Of a stretch of DNA of 45,851 bases, positions 1-7,781 are shown piece after piece. This DNA comes from JBKHYG01 sp046565595. GTDB taxonomy: Bacteria; Actinomycetota; AC-67. Position 1 is the first letter of the stretch, and each line of letters begins with the position of its first letter. The translations under genes and the position numbers were made by a program. The stretch spans positions 1 to 45,851 of the forward strand of contig JBKHYG010000031.1 in assembly GCA_046565595.1 (NCBI GenBank). The letters run 5' to 3'. The notes beneath the pieces are model-generated. The model saw only the letters and a list, made by a program, of their open reading frames with translations, did no database searches and had not been told where the DNA came from.

Positions 1-830
1 CCGAAGGGCACATAGATCCGGACGCGGTGACCGCGCTCCAGCAACTGCTTCTGCAGCTTGCGGCGGACACCGTAGAGCATCTGGAACTCGAATCGTTCTC
101 CCGCCAGGTTGCGGGCCTTGACCTCTCGTTCGACGATCCTCACCAGAGACTCATCATGGGTCGCGATCATCGCGTAGGAAGGGCCTTCGAGCAGCCTGGT
201 CGCCAGCGCGGCGAAGGAGGCCGAGATCTGCTCGCGCTTGCGCATCGCGACGCTCTTCGGCTCTTTGTAGGCGCCTTTGCACAGGCGGATGCGAACGCGG
301 GCCTCCAGGAGGCGGCGCAGGTCCTCGCGACTCCGGTGGAGATAAGCCTGGAGCGCCACGCCGACCTTGTCTGGATAGGCACGAGCAAGATCGCAGGCCA
401 TCTCGATGGTGCGCTCGGTGGTGGTGTGATCCTCCATATCGATCGTCACCGTCGTCCCCGCTTCTACGGCGGCTGCGACGATCTTCTCGAGGTTGCGGCG
501 ACACAGGTCCCTGTCGATCATGAGTCCAAGCTGGGTCGGTTTGACGCTGATCTCGCTCCTCAGCCCGCTGGAACGGATGCGCTCCAATGTCTGCAGGTAC
601 AGCTCGCTCGCGGCCTCAGCCTGGGTCGCGTCGGTGACCGCCTCTCCCAGCGCGTCCAGCGACACCAAGAACCCTGCGTCATTCAGCCTGCGCGCAACGG
701 CTACGGCGTCATCCAAGGTCTCGCCAGCGACGAAGCGGCGAGCGACGCGCCTCCCGGCCCCTTGGGTCACCTGTCGGCGGACCTTCGGACGGTGGCCTAT
801 CCCCAGGATGAGTCTGCGCGTCAGTGGCAT
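1..830 (-). CDS. Proline dehydrogenase (3' end outside window)
   Basis: Monofunctional FAD-dependent proline dehydrogenase, which oxidises L-proline to pyrroline-5-carboxylate in proline catabolism. About 276 codons are present. The TIM-barrel motifs appear in the family order: SVKPTQLG, DMEDH, QAYLHRS, RLCKGAYKEP, ATHD, EFQMLYGVR and finally RIYVPFG at the window edge. In the family the last motif is close to the C-terminus, so only a few dozen residues should be missing. The start is the ATG at 828-830 (MPLTRRLILG). The gene is divergent from the SPFH gene across about 72 bases. No P5C dehydrogenase domain is visible. The family call is firm; the partner aldehyde dehydrogenase would lie elsewhere. 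Confidence 0.93.
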   Translation of the reverse strand, partial: MPLTRRLILGIGHRPKVRRQVTQGAGRRVARRFVAGETLDDAVAVARRLNDAGFLVSLDALGEAVTDATQAEAASELYLQTLERIRSSGLRSEISVKPTQLGLMIDRDLCRRNLEKIVAAAVEAGTTVTIDMEDHTTTERTIEMACDLARAYPDKVGVALQAYLHRSREDLRRLLEARVRIRLCKGAYKEPKSVAMRKREQISASFAALATRLLEGPSYAMIATHDESLVRIVEREVKARNLAGERFEFQMLYGVRRKLQKQLLERGHRVRIYVPF

Positions 831-902
831 GAGGCAATCGTATATCGGCGGCCGCTCGAGCCGGTGCGCCTACGCTCTGCCCGGGAGCAAGGGGAGGCAA
901 AC

Positions 903-1793
903 ATGGCAACGGTCACAGAGCGTGCAGCAACGCGCGCGTCAGGGTTCGGGATGCTTGGCCTAGGGATCATCACGGGCCTCTTGGGTCTGGCGGTCTTCGG
1001 GATCGCGGCCACCCAAGAGAGTCCCCTAGGCATGGGGACGGCGATCATCTTGGGGATCGTGGCGCTGGTCTGTCTCGCAGGGCTCGTCGTGATCCAACCG
1101 AACGAGGCGATCGTCCTGGTCTTCTTCGGCCGCTATACCGGCACCGTTCGGACCGATGGATTCCATTGGGTCAACCCGCTGGCTAAGCCACAATCCTCGA
1201 AGATCTCGCTGCGGATGCACAACTTCGATTCCGCCAAGGTCAAGGTGAACGATCGCAACGGCAACCCCGTAGAGATCGCCGCGGTCGTCGTATGGCGCGT
1301 CATCGATACGGCTCGCGCGACATTCGATGTCGAGGATTACGAGGAGTTCGTTCGCGTACAGAGCGAGACCGCGGTTCGACATCTGGCGACCAGTTACCCG
1401 TACGACTCAGACCAACCGGGAGCGCTGAGCTTGTCGGGGACGGTCGACGAGGTCTCGCAAACCTTGCAGACCGAGCTGGCGGATCGGCTCGCGGCTGCGG
1501 GGGTCGAGGTGATCGAGGCTCGGCTCTCACACCTCGCCTACTCGCAGGAGATCGCCGCCGCCATGTTGCGACGCCAGCAGGCAGCCGCCGTCGTCGCCGC
1601 GCGCGCACAGATGGTCGATGGTGCGGTCGGCATGGTGGACCTAGCACTTCGGCGCCTCGAGGAAGAGGGGGTCGTGCAGTTGGACGAGCAGGCGAAGGCG
1701 AACATGGTCGCCAACCTGTTGGTCGTGCTCACCAGCGAACAGGCAGCCGCGCCCGTACTGAACACGACAAGCGGCGGGTCGCCGGTTCGCTAA
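903..1793 (+). CDS. SPFH/Band 7 domain membrane protein
   Basis: A 296-residue protein with two N-terminal hydrophobic segments (about residues 13-37 and 42-65) followed by an SPFH/band-7 domain beginning near VIQPNEAIVLVFFGRYTGT, and an Ala/Gln-rich helical C-terminal part. Members of this family oligomerise on the membrane and organise microdomains or hold proteases; the actual role here is unknown. The start is the ATG at 903, preceded by a clear AGGGGAGG ribosome site at 888-895; reading further upstream in the same frame is only antisense to proline dehydrogenase. No NfeD-type partner gene is next to it. Its stop overlaps the stop of the convergent YbjN gene by 4 bases. Confidence 0.88.
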   Translation: MATVTERAATRASGFGMLGLGIITGLLGLAVFGIAATQESPLGMGTAIILGIVALVCLAGLVVIQPNEAIVLVFFGRYTGTVRTDGFHWVNPLAKPQSSKISLRMHNFDSAKVKVNDRNGNPVEIAAVVVWRVIDTARATFDVEDYEEFVRVQSETAVRHLATSYPYDSDQPGALSLSGTVDEVSQTLQTELADRLAAAGVEVIEARLSHLAYSQEIAAAMLRRQQAAAVVAARAQMVDGAVGMVDLALRRLEEEGVVQLDEQAKANMVANLLVVLTSEQAAAPVLNTTSGGSPVR

Positions 1794-2239
1794 CTGGGCT
1801 GGGACGGCTGTCCCTGCTTCGCCCGCCAAGCCAGGTCGGCTTCGAGATAACTAGCGAACCCGATCTTCATGGCGGTCTCGAAGTTGCCGTCGGATTCGAC
1901 CAGGAAAGCTCCAACGATGCGGTCGAGTTCGTCTTGGTCCACCGCCACGATCGGCAAGGACGCGACCAGGAACGCATCCCCGTCGGTATCCAGAGCGAAC
2001 GCGACCCCACGCGCACGCAGGTTCCGCTGCAACAGCAACTGATGGAAGGCGTCTTGATCCTCCTGCGGGCGCCGCATGAAGAATGACTCGAAGCGAAGGT
2101 GCGTCTCCCCCAGCGTCGCGACGATCCCGATCGTCAACCTGTGCTCGCCCTTCAATTGCAACGCCAGACGAGGATCGTCCCTGCGGTACGCGATCTGGTT
2201 CGTCGAACAGAATGTCTCGAGTTCGTCTAGCGCGCTCAT
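1790..2239 (-). CDS. YbjN-domain protein
   Basis: A 149-residue soluble protein matching actinobacterial YbjN-domain (type III secretion chaperone-like fold) proteins: an N-terminal helix (MSALDELETF), a beta sheet with an LRFESFFMRRP strand and an aromatic/acidic C-terminal half. Its biochemical function is not established. The ATG at 2237-2239 overlaps the stop of the PIG-L gene as ATGA, so translation is probably coupled. In mycobacteria a YbjN-like gene (Rv0487) directly follows mshA (Rv0486), and the arrangement here is similar, with a deacetylase inserted. It is the last gene of the four-gene operon. Confidence 0.8.
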   Translation of the reverse strand: MSALDELETFCSTNQIAYRRDDPRLALQLKGEHRLTIGIVATLGETHLRFESFFMRRPQEDQDAFHQLLLQRNLRARGVAFALDTDGDAFLVASLPIVAVDQDELDRIVGAFLVESDGNFETAMKIGFASYLEADLAWRAKQGQPSQPS

Positions 2240-2937
2240 GATTGGGCTGGGTTGATGCGATGGAAGGCCTCGGCGGCACGATAGCCCCGTTCGGCTCCCA
2301 CCTGTCTCGCCCAACCTTCCACCTTCTCACGCCAATCGTCCAGGTGAGCGAACTGGCTCTCGTGGGCGGCCAAGGCATCGAGTTTCTTTGGCAGCGACGC
2401 TTCGATGTCGATGTACACATCTGGCTGCGTGGTGCCCATCAGCCAGAGTTCCTTCGCGCGATGCGGAGCGAGACCTCGCTCACGCAACGACGGGAACGCG
2501 TTCCATTCCCTGGCTCCTATGGCGCCATCGGTGGTCGCGAACCCGGCGGCACGGTGGTCTGGATGCAGCTCGTAGAGACGCCAAGGGTCGTGCCCGATGA
2601 CGATGTCCGGCCTGAATCCGCGGATGGTCGCGGCTACCAGTTCGGTGGCTGCTTCCCGACTGTGTTCGAGGTTCCCATCTGCCGATCCGCCGAAGACGAT
2701 CTCGTCGACGCCGAGGATCCTCGCAGCCGCCTTGGCTTCCGCCAGCCGCGTCACCGCAACCTCGGCGGGATCGATGGCCGGGTCGTGAGATCCGAGCCGT
2801 CCGTCGGTGAGGATCAGGAAACCGACGACGGCTCCTGAAGAGAGCCAGTTGGCGATGGTGCCTCCGGCGTACAGTTCGGCGTCGTCTGGGTGAGCGCCGA
2901 TGACCAACACCCGACCGGGTACCAACGATGCGGTCAT
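2236..2937 (-). CDS. PIG-L/LmbE family N-acetylglucosaminyl deacetylase (MshB/BshB-like)
   Basis: A 233-residue zinc deacetylase of the PIG-L family. The zinc motif AHPDDAE lies near residues 15-21, and the second motif ELHPDHRAAG supplies the other histidines. The family removes acetyl from GlcNAc-type substrates; MshB acts on GlcNAc-Ins in mycothiol synthesis and BshB on GlcNAc-malate in bacillithiol synthesis. Position directly after an MshA-like glycosyltransferase (ATGA overlap) suggests that it deacetylates that enzyme's product. It is shorter than typical MshB (about 300 residues) and looks more like the generic LmbE/BshB1 type, so the exact substrate is uncertain. Start chosen at the ATG overlapping the mshA-like stop. 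Confidence 0.85.
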   Translation of the reverse strand: MTASLVPGRVLVIGAHPDDAELYAGGTIANWLSSGAVVGFLILTDGRLGSHDPAIDPAEVAVTRLAEAKAAARILGVDEIVFGGSADGNLEHSREAATELVAATIRGFRPDIVIGHDPWRLYELHPDHRAAGFATTDGAIGAREWNAFPSLRERGLAPHRAKELWLMGTTQPDVYIDIEASLPKKLDALAAHESQFAHLDDWREKVEGWARQVGAERGYRAAEAFHRINPAQS

Positions 2938-4247
2938 CCGGTCTCTCCCATCCCTTCCCGACGAACGATCCGCTTGCGCTGACCGGCGGCCACGGCATCC
3001 TCGTAGGCAGACAGCAAACCGCGGGCAACCCAGCGCCAATCGAAGCGTCGAGCGAACCCGACACCTCGCTCGGATAGTTCCATCCGATATCCCTCGTCGG
3101 AAAGGATCGAGTCGATCGCGCGCGAGAACGCGGCGACATCACCGGGAGGTACGAGCACGCCGGTCTCACCGTCGCGGACGGTCGTGCGCAGGCCCCCGAC
3201 ATCGCTGGCGACCACCGGGGTGCCGCAAGCGGCCGACTCGAGTGCCACCAGGCCGAAACTCTCGCTCCGGCTGGGGACGATGGTCACCGATGCGCTGCGG
3301 TACAGATCCGCGAGGGTGTCGTGCGGGGCGGGCGGCAGGAACCGGATGTCGTGGGAAGACATCCCGCAGGACATAGCCAACGCCCGGAGGTCGTCTGGAT
3401 CGCTGCCAAGGATCCCCGAAGGCCCTCCGACGATCACGAGCAACGGGTCGCGATACGACCCGGCCGAGAGTCCCGCCACCGCTCGAACCGCGACCTCTGG
3501 CGCCTTCAAGGGTTGGAGCCGACCTACGAACAGCACGATCGGCCGATCCGTCGGCAGGCCCAGCCGCTGCTTGATCTCGGTTACATGGGAACTGGGCCGG
3601 AAACGGTCGGGGTCCACTCCCGGAGAGATGACACGGATGCGTGAAGGCTCGGCTCCGTACAACTCTCGAAGTTCTTCCGCCTCGGCCATGGTTGGAGCCA
3701 GGATCTGGTCGGCAGCCGCGATGATCCGCTCTTCTGCGGCTATCCGCTCGGCGGATTCTGGCCGATCGGCAGGAGCGAGGTTGAGGTTCTTCACCTTGGC
3801 GAGTGTGTGAAAGGTCTGCAGTAGCGGTACCTGCCAGCGCTCGGCCAGCAGCCTGCCGACCTTGCCGCTCATCCAATAGTGACCATGCACGAGGTCATAT
3901 CCGCGGCCTTCGGATTCAGCGAAAGCCATCAGGGCATAGGTGAACGGCTCGAGCAACGAGGCGACCGCATCCTTGGCTATGACCGAGCGAGGTCCCGCCT
4001 CGAGGTGGATGGCGCGCGCACCTCGAGCCATCGGCGCGATCGGCTGAGGACAGCCAGGATCGCGGGTGAAGATATCGACCTCGACACCCATCTCGGCCAG
4101 CCGGATCGCTACCTCTCGGAGATAGACATTCATCCCGCCTGCGTCTCCGCTTCCTGGCTGGTCGAGCGGGCATGTGTGCACCGACAGCAGCGCTACGCGC
4201 TGCAAGCGGGGCCCGTGATCGAAAGGCGCGTGGGGCTGATGATGCAT
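2934..4247 (-). CDS. mshA: GT4 glycosyltransferase, MshA-like
   Basis: A 437-residue GT-B fold, family 4 glycosyltransferase. The N-terminal block SVHTCPLDQPGSGDAGGMNV is highly characteristic of MshA, which joins UDP-GlcNAc to 1L-myo-inositol-1-phosphate in the first step of mycothiol synthesis. The C-terminal domain has VLFVGRLQPLKAPE and the EX7E nucleotide-sugar motif (ESFGLVALE). The start ATG at 4245-4247 overlaps the upstream GNAT stop as TGATG, and its own stop overlaps the PIG-L start as ATGA. Length matches MshA (about 430-480). MshC (cysteine ligase) is not in the window, so full mycothiol synthesis is inferred, not shown. Confidence 0.85.
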   Translation of the reverse strand: MHHQPHAPFDHGPRLQRVALLSVHTCPLDQPGSGDAGGMNVYLREVAIRLAEMGVEVDIFTRDPGCPQPIAPMARGARAIHLEAGPRSVIAKDAVASLLEPFTYALMAFAESEGRGYDLVHGHYWMSGKVGRLLAERWQVPLLQTFHTLAKVKNLNLAPADRPESAERIAAEERIIAAADQILAPTMAEAEELRELYGAEPSRIRVISPGVDPDRFRPSSHVTEIKQRLGLPTDRPIVLFVGRLQPLKAPEVAVRAVAGLSAGSYRDPLLVIVGGPSGILGSDPDDLRALAMSCGMSSHDIRFLPPAPHDTLADLYRSASVTIVPSRSESFGLVALESAACGTPVVASDVGGLRTTVRDGETGVLVPPGDVAAFSRAIDSILSDEGYRMELSERGVGFARRFDWRWVARGLLSAYEDAVAAGQRKRIVRREGMGETG

Positions 4248-5263
4248 CAGCTGCGCTCCCACCTGAGAGCGAAGACGGCAACATCGCTCGCACCCAGCCG
4301 ATACTTGTATTCCTCGTCGCCTCGAAGCAGATCGAAGGATCTGGCGCCGGCCTGGCAGGCGAGCCGGATCTGCTCGGCCATGGCGACCATACCGACCGAC
4401 AGGTTGCGATACTCCGGATCGAAAGCCGAGTTCCACACGAGCCACCGGTCTCGGACCAGGAAGGAGAATACGCTCGCCAGGCCGCGGCCGTCGTGGTCCT
4501 CTAGCCAACTGAGGCGCAGCATCCCAAGGCCAAGCGTGGCTTCAGCCACCCGTCGGAACAGATCCTCGTGGTCAGGCGTCATGAACGAGCCTTTATCCCC
4601 GGCAGCCAGACGATGAAGCGCGAAGAATGCTTCCAGATCCCGATCGAGAGAGTCGGCGTCGGATAGACGCGTCGTCCACTCCCCGATCTCGCGGGTCAGA
4701 CGGCGCGCCTTGCGGCGGACCTCGTGTCGCTGTTTGGAGTCCAGGCTGGCCAGGTAGGCGTCGAAATCCCCGTCCAGTCGTATCGCGGGACTGACCGCGA
4801 CGGGTTCCACCCTGCTCTTCCAGCCTCGTGATTCGGCCGCGTGATGGAGGGGCTTCAACCAGCCGTCCTCTTCGAGCAGACCGTCCAGATCGGCCGAGGT
4901 CCAAGGGATCTCCTCCAGGGCGGCGATCATGTCTTTGGCGGCTTGGTCGCGGTCCGCCCCACCGACGGGGCCGGCTAGGTCGCTCACGGAAGGATCCGGC
5001 AGGAACCGCAAGGTTGCGTCATCTAGGCGCACCGGCAGGACGGCGGTTCGGTCACCGACGACCAGAGCAGAACCTTGGACCGAGGGGAGGTTGGCGGCAC
5101 ACCAGGCGGGGTGCTGGAAGAGCGAAGCGGCCGGATCGGCCTCCCAGGCTTCGAGCCATGCGGCAAGGACCTCCTCAGGGAAGGAGCCGTCGACCACCTC
5201 GGTACATCGCATCAGCAGGTCAGAAAGGGTAGCCGAGCCCCCGTCCCCGTCCATCCGGCGCAT
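4247..5263 (-). CDS. CelD/FemAB-like GNAT acetyltransferase
   Basis: About 338 residues. The C-terminal half matches the CelD/BcsL-type acetyltransferase domain (Acetyltransf_6): SKQRHEVRRKARRL, a middle FFALHRLAAGDKGSF block, VWNSAFDPEYRNLSVG, and the closing SFDLLRGDEEYKYRLG. The family moves acyl or aminoacyl groups onto sugars or amines; the substrate is unknown. It is the first gene of the operon with mshA-like, PIG-L and YbjN genes. MshD (the mycothiol acetyltransferase) is also GNAT but of another subtype, so I do not call this MshD. The start is uncertain: ATG 5263 is used; a TTG at 5275 lies 15 bases behind a GGAAGGAGG site, and ATGs also exist at 5254 and 5308. Confidence 0.75.
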   Translation of the reverse strand: MRRMDGDGGSATLSDLLMRCTEVVDGSFPEEVLAAWLEAWEADPAASLFQHPAWCAANLPSVQGSALVVGDRTAVLPVRLDDATLRFLPDPSVSDLAGPVGGADRDQAAKDMIAALEEIPWTSADLDGLLEEDGWLKPLHHAAESRGWKSRVEPVAVSPAIRLDGDFDAYLASLDSKQRHEVRRKARRLTREIGEWTTRLSDADSLDRDLEAFFALHRLAAGDKGSFMTPDHEDLFRRVAEATLGLGMLRLSWLEDHDGRGLASVFSFLVRDRWLVWNSAFDPEYRNLSVGMVAMAEQIRLACQAGARSFDLLRGDEEYKYRLGASDVAVFALRWERS

Positions 5264-5340
5264 CTGGGTTAGCAACGCCGTGCGGGACCGCCTCCTTCCC
5301 TGTCCCATTGACTCGAGGTAAGAGCACGGCAGGAAAGGGC

Positions 5341-5370
5341 GGAGGGCTCGATGCAAGCACCGAGCCCTCC
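5341..5370 (-). terminator. Hairpin terminator downstream of the HbhA-like gene
   Basis: Perfect 10-bp inverted repeat, GGAGGGCTCG (5341-5350) with CGAGCCCTCC (5361-5370), 10-base loop, 16 bases after the stop of the HbhA-like gene. There is no clear T run, as is common in high-GC actinobacteria. It separates that gene from the GNAT-mshA operon on the same strand. Confidence 0.65.
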
Positions 5371-5385
5371 GGGGTGGGGTCTAGA

Positions 5386-5943
5386 TCAGCTGGCGTGAAC
5401 AGAACCGCTGGAGATGCCGTTGCCGTTGACCGGGCCGGCAAGGTCGACCGCAGGGACCGAGGGGGTCGTCTTCTTGGTCGATGTCTTCCTGGCCGTGGTC
5501 TTCTTAGGGGTGGACTTCTTGGCGGTCGTCTTCTTCGCAGCAGAGGTCTTCTTCGAGGACGCCTTCTTGGCGGTCTTCTTGCCCTTGCCGGGGGTCCTGC
5601 CGAAGCCGGTCAGCTTGCTCTGCAGCGCCGAGGTGCGCTCCTTCGCGTCAGCGACCAGCTTGTTGGCGGTGCCGGGCAGGTCGTTGGCGATCCGGGTCGC
5701 GCTGTCCGGCAGCTCCTGGACGAAACCCTGGATCAGGGTAGGGATCTCGACGAGCTTGTCCTGCAGGTCCTTCGTGCGGGCCTGCAATGCGGGCAGGTCG
5801 ATCGGAGCGAAGGCCCTGAGGTCGAGTTGGGTGACCTTGCTCTGCACCTTCTGTTGGAACTTGGTGACGGTGTTCGGCAGGTCCTTCACGCGAGCGACGA
5901 CCGCGTCGCGCGCGGACTCGATGTTCTTCAGATCGATGTTCAT
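5386..5943 (-). CDS. HbhA-like protein with Lys/Ala/Thr-rich tail
   Basis: A 185-residue protein. The N-terminal half is helical and amphipathic (SARDAVVARVKDLPNTV, then ALQARTKDLQDKLVEIP). Residues about 115-165 form a low-complexity basic tail of KKT/KKS/AKK repeats, ending in a Pro/Gly/Ser-rich tip. This matches the architecture of mycobacterial heparin-binding hemagglutinin (HbhA, Rv0475), which binds polyanions and lipid bodies. The basic tail could equally bind DNA, histone H1-like. Start at the ATG 5941-5943 with an AAGGAGAAGG ribosome site. The gene lies downstream of an XRE regulator, as hbhA lies downstream of Rv0474. Confidence 0.75.
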   Translation of the reverse strand: MNIDLKNIESARDAVVARVKDLPNTVTKFQQKVQSKVTQLDLRAFAPIDLPALQARTKDLQDKLVEIPTLIQGFVQELPDSATRIANDLPGTANKLVADAKERTSALQSKLTGFGRTPGKGKKTAKKASSKKTSAAKKTTAKKSTPKKTTARKTSTKKTTPSVPAVDLAGPVNGNGISSGSVHAS

Positions 5944-6015
5944 GAACCTTCTCCTTGCTTGATGGGCTTGCTCTGTTCGATCGACTTGCTGATCCTTGGG
6001 CACTTCACGAAAGGT

Positions 6016-6078
6016 GCGGGGGGCGGAGGGGAGCCAGCCGAGTGAGGGCTGCGAGAGCCTGCGGTCTCCGCCCCCCGC
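6016..6078 (-). terminator. Long inverted repeat after the XRE gene
   Basis: A perfect 13-bp inverted repeat, GCGGGGGGCGGAG (6016-6028) and CTCCGCCCCCCGC (6066-6078), with a 37-base loop. It lies just after the XRE stop and before the HbhA-like start. It could terminate or attenuate read-through from the regulator into the HbhA-like gene. Its role is inferred from position only. Confidence 0.5.
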
Positions 6079-6086
6079 GGTTCGGC

Positions 6087-6482
6087 TCACACGACGCGAT
6101 CTTCCCCAGACGCGTCATCTGCCGAAGGGGTCTGGTTGCCGTCATCCTCAGACGACTGGATGTAGGACTCAAATATGTTGATCAAGGCGTCCTTCTGTCG
6201 CCGATCGAGCCGCTGGTCGGACTGGATGGCCGCGACGACATCGGCACCGCCGGTGTCCTCGAGGATCCCAGCCTTCACATAGAGGGTCTCGGCACTGATC
6301 TTGAGAGCCTTGGCGATCCCCTGCAGGATCTCGGCGCTCGGCTTGCGAAGGCCCCGCTCGATCTGGGATAGGTAAGGGTTCGAGATGCCAGAGAGATTGG
6401 CGACGGTGCGCAGACTCATCTGGGCTCGCTGCCGCTGTTCGCGGATGAACGAGCCGAGTTCGACAACCTTCTGGAGGGCCAT
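6087..6482 (-). CDS. XRE-family HTH transcriptional regulator
   Basis: A 131-residue protein with an N-terminal Cro/C1-type helix-turn-helix: GSFIREQRQRAQMSLRTVA, then SGISNPYLSQIERGLRKPSA, residues about 10-65. The C-terminal part has YVKAGILE, a short helical region and an acidic tail. It closely resembles the mycobacterial Rv0474-type regulator located upstream of hbhA. Start at ATG 6480-6482 (MALQKVVELG). A 14-base palindrome lies 15 bases upstream of the start and is a candidate for self-regulation. Target genes are unknown; the downstream HbhA-like gene is the first guess. Confidence 0.87.
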   Translation of the reverse strand: MALQKVVELGSFIREQRQRAQMSLRTVANLSGISNPYLSQIERGLRKPSAEILQGIAKALKISAETLYVKAGILEDTGGADVVAAIQSDQRLDRRQKDALINIFESYIQSSEDDGNQTPSADDASGEDRVV

Positions 6483-6496
6483 GTGCTTGCTGAAGT

Positions 6497-6510
6497 TAGC
6501 ACGGGTGCTA
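6497..6510. promoter_or_regulatory. Palindrome upstream of the XRE gene (candidate operator)
   Basis: TAGCACGGGTGCTA: arms TAGCAC and GTGCTA around a 2-base GG spacer, lying 15-28 bases before the XRE start codon. Perfect short palindromes in this position are typical of autoregulated Cro/C1-type regulators. No binding has been shown. Confidence 0.4.
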
Positions 6511-6624
6511 GCGCAGAGCAAATCTTTGCGAACTGCTGCTCGCACGACTACCGCCCCACATGGCCATAACCGCCCACCTCTGGGCACCTTGAACCGTTGT
6601 CCGCCCAGGTAGGAGGCGGTACCC

Positions 6625-7029
6625 TTGCCGGTGGATGTTCAACTGGAGCGGGAGAGGGTCTTGAAGGTTCTGATCGCCGACGACGACGCCCTCGTGCGCG
6701 AATTGCTCGGCGCCGTCCTCGAGGCCGGCCAGTTCGAGCTGGTATTCGCCGAGGACGGGCTATCGGCCCTCGAAGCCGTGAAGGACAGCCGTCCCGACTG
6801 CGTGATCTTGGACCTCATGATGCCCGGGATGGACGGCTTATCGGTCTGCGAGGCCATCCGGAAGGATCCGGACATCGCTGGAGTTCGGGTGGTCATGCTG
6901 ACAGCCAACGCTCTGGCCACCCGAGGGAGATGGCGCGAGGCAGGCGTAGACGCCATGCTGACCAAGCCGTTCGGAGCGCTGGACCTGATGGACGCCATAA
7001 CCGGCAGCACCGCGGGAGACCGGACATGA
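6625..7029 (+). CDS. Single-domain response regulator (receiver)
   Basis: A 134-residue CheY-like receiver domain with no output domain. The acidic pocket is in LIADDD, the phospho-acceptor Asp in VILDLMMPGMDG, the switch Thr in VVMLTAN and the conserved Lys in LTKPF. The start is TTG 6625, eight bases behind a perfect AGGAGG (6611-6616). Its stop overlaps the start of the HD-GYP gene (ATGA), so it probably controls that phosphodiesterase as a separate subunit, since two-component HD-GYP proteins normally carry a receiver on the same chain. No histidine kinase is nearby. Confidence 0.9.
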   Translation: MPVDVQLERERVLKVLIADDDALVRELLGAVLEAGQFELVFAEDGLSALEAVKDSRPDCVILDLMMPGMDGLSVCEAIRKDPDIAGVRVVMLTANALATRGRWREAGVDAMLTKPFGALDLMDAITGSTAGDRT

Positions 7030-7781
7030 CCGAACCAGACCCTCGCGAGCGCCTGGCCGAGAGGTTCGCGCTGGACGACGCGCCGCTGCCTCAGATGGAG
7101 GGCGAGGACCTGCGCCAGCAGATGATGCTGCTGGCCAGAGACCTCTCCTCGCTGTACCGCCGCGAGAAGAGACGATCCGAGGAACTCGCTCGCGCCGTCG
7201 ATGAGCTCGAAGATGCCTGCACGCAGATCGTCCGAACGCTTGCCGTGGTGGTGGACGCGAAGGACTCGACCACCGGAGGCCACATCGAGCGGGCTACCGC
7301 CTACGCGATGGCGCTCACCGAGTCGGTCGCTCCTTCGCTCGCGAAGGACCCCGTGATCCGCTACGGCTACCTGCTGCATGACATCGGTAAGGTCGGCGTC
7401 CCCGAGTCGGTCCTGACCAAGCCCGGTCCTCTCACAGAGAGCGAAGAGTTGCTGATGCGCGCGCACCCGGCGATCGGTCGACGGATGCTGGCTCCGATGG
7501 CGTTCCTGCAAGGAGCCATCCCTATCGTCGAATGCCACCATGAGCGCTGGGATGGTCTCGGATACCCCAATGGTTTCCGCGGCAACGAGATACCGCTTCC
7601 CGCCCGCATCTTCGCGATAGCGGACGCCTTCGATGCGATCACCCACGACCGGCCTTACCGCGATGGGGTTCCCGTCGCACAGGCCGTCGAAGAGATCCAG
7701 GCTCATGGCGGAACTCAGTTCGATCCGACCCTCACGGCCGCGTTCGCGGAACTTCACCGCGAGGGACGACTGCAGGCCTAG
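7026..7781 (+). CDS. HD-GYP domain cyclic-di-GMP phosphodiesterase
   Basis: A 251-residue protein: an N-terminal helical/coiled stretch (about residues 20-70), then a complete HD-GYP domain. The metal motifs are present: GGHIERA, LLHDIGKVG, MRAHPAIG, VECHHERWDGLGYPNG and IADAFDAITHDRPYR. HD-GYP enzymes hydrolyse c-di-GMP to pGpG or GMP. With the HD, HH, GYP and D residues all present I expect activity. Coupled to the preceding receiver (ATGA overlap) and to asparaginase (1-base overlap). An RsiG-like candidate c-di-GMP sensor lies 0.9 kb downstream on the other strand. Confidence 0.92.
   Translation: MTEPDPRERLAERFALDDAPLPQMEGEDLRQQMMLLARDLSSLYRREKRRSEELARAVDELEDACTQIVRTLAVVVDAKDSTTGGHIERATAYAMALTESVAPSLAKDPVIRYGYLLHDIGKVGVPESVLTKPGPLTESEELLMRAHPAIGRRMLAPMAFLQGAIPIVECHHERWDGLGYPNGFRGNEIPLPARIFAIADAFDAITHDRPYRDGVPVAQAVEEIQAHGGTQFDPTLTAAFAELHREGRLQA

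Noticed and set aside
27..902. Upstream extension of the SPFH reading frame (ATG at 27)
   Set aside because: It is antisense to proline dehydrogenase, whose motifs are clear; the SPFH gene has its own ribosome site at 888-895.
4247..5263. Calling the GNAT gene MshD
   Set aside because: Its closing motif (LLRGDEEYKYR) is CelD/FemAB-like, not the tandem GNAT of MshD.
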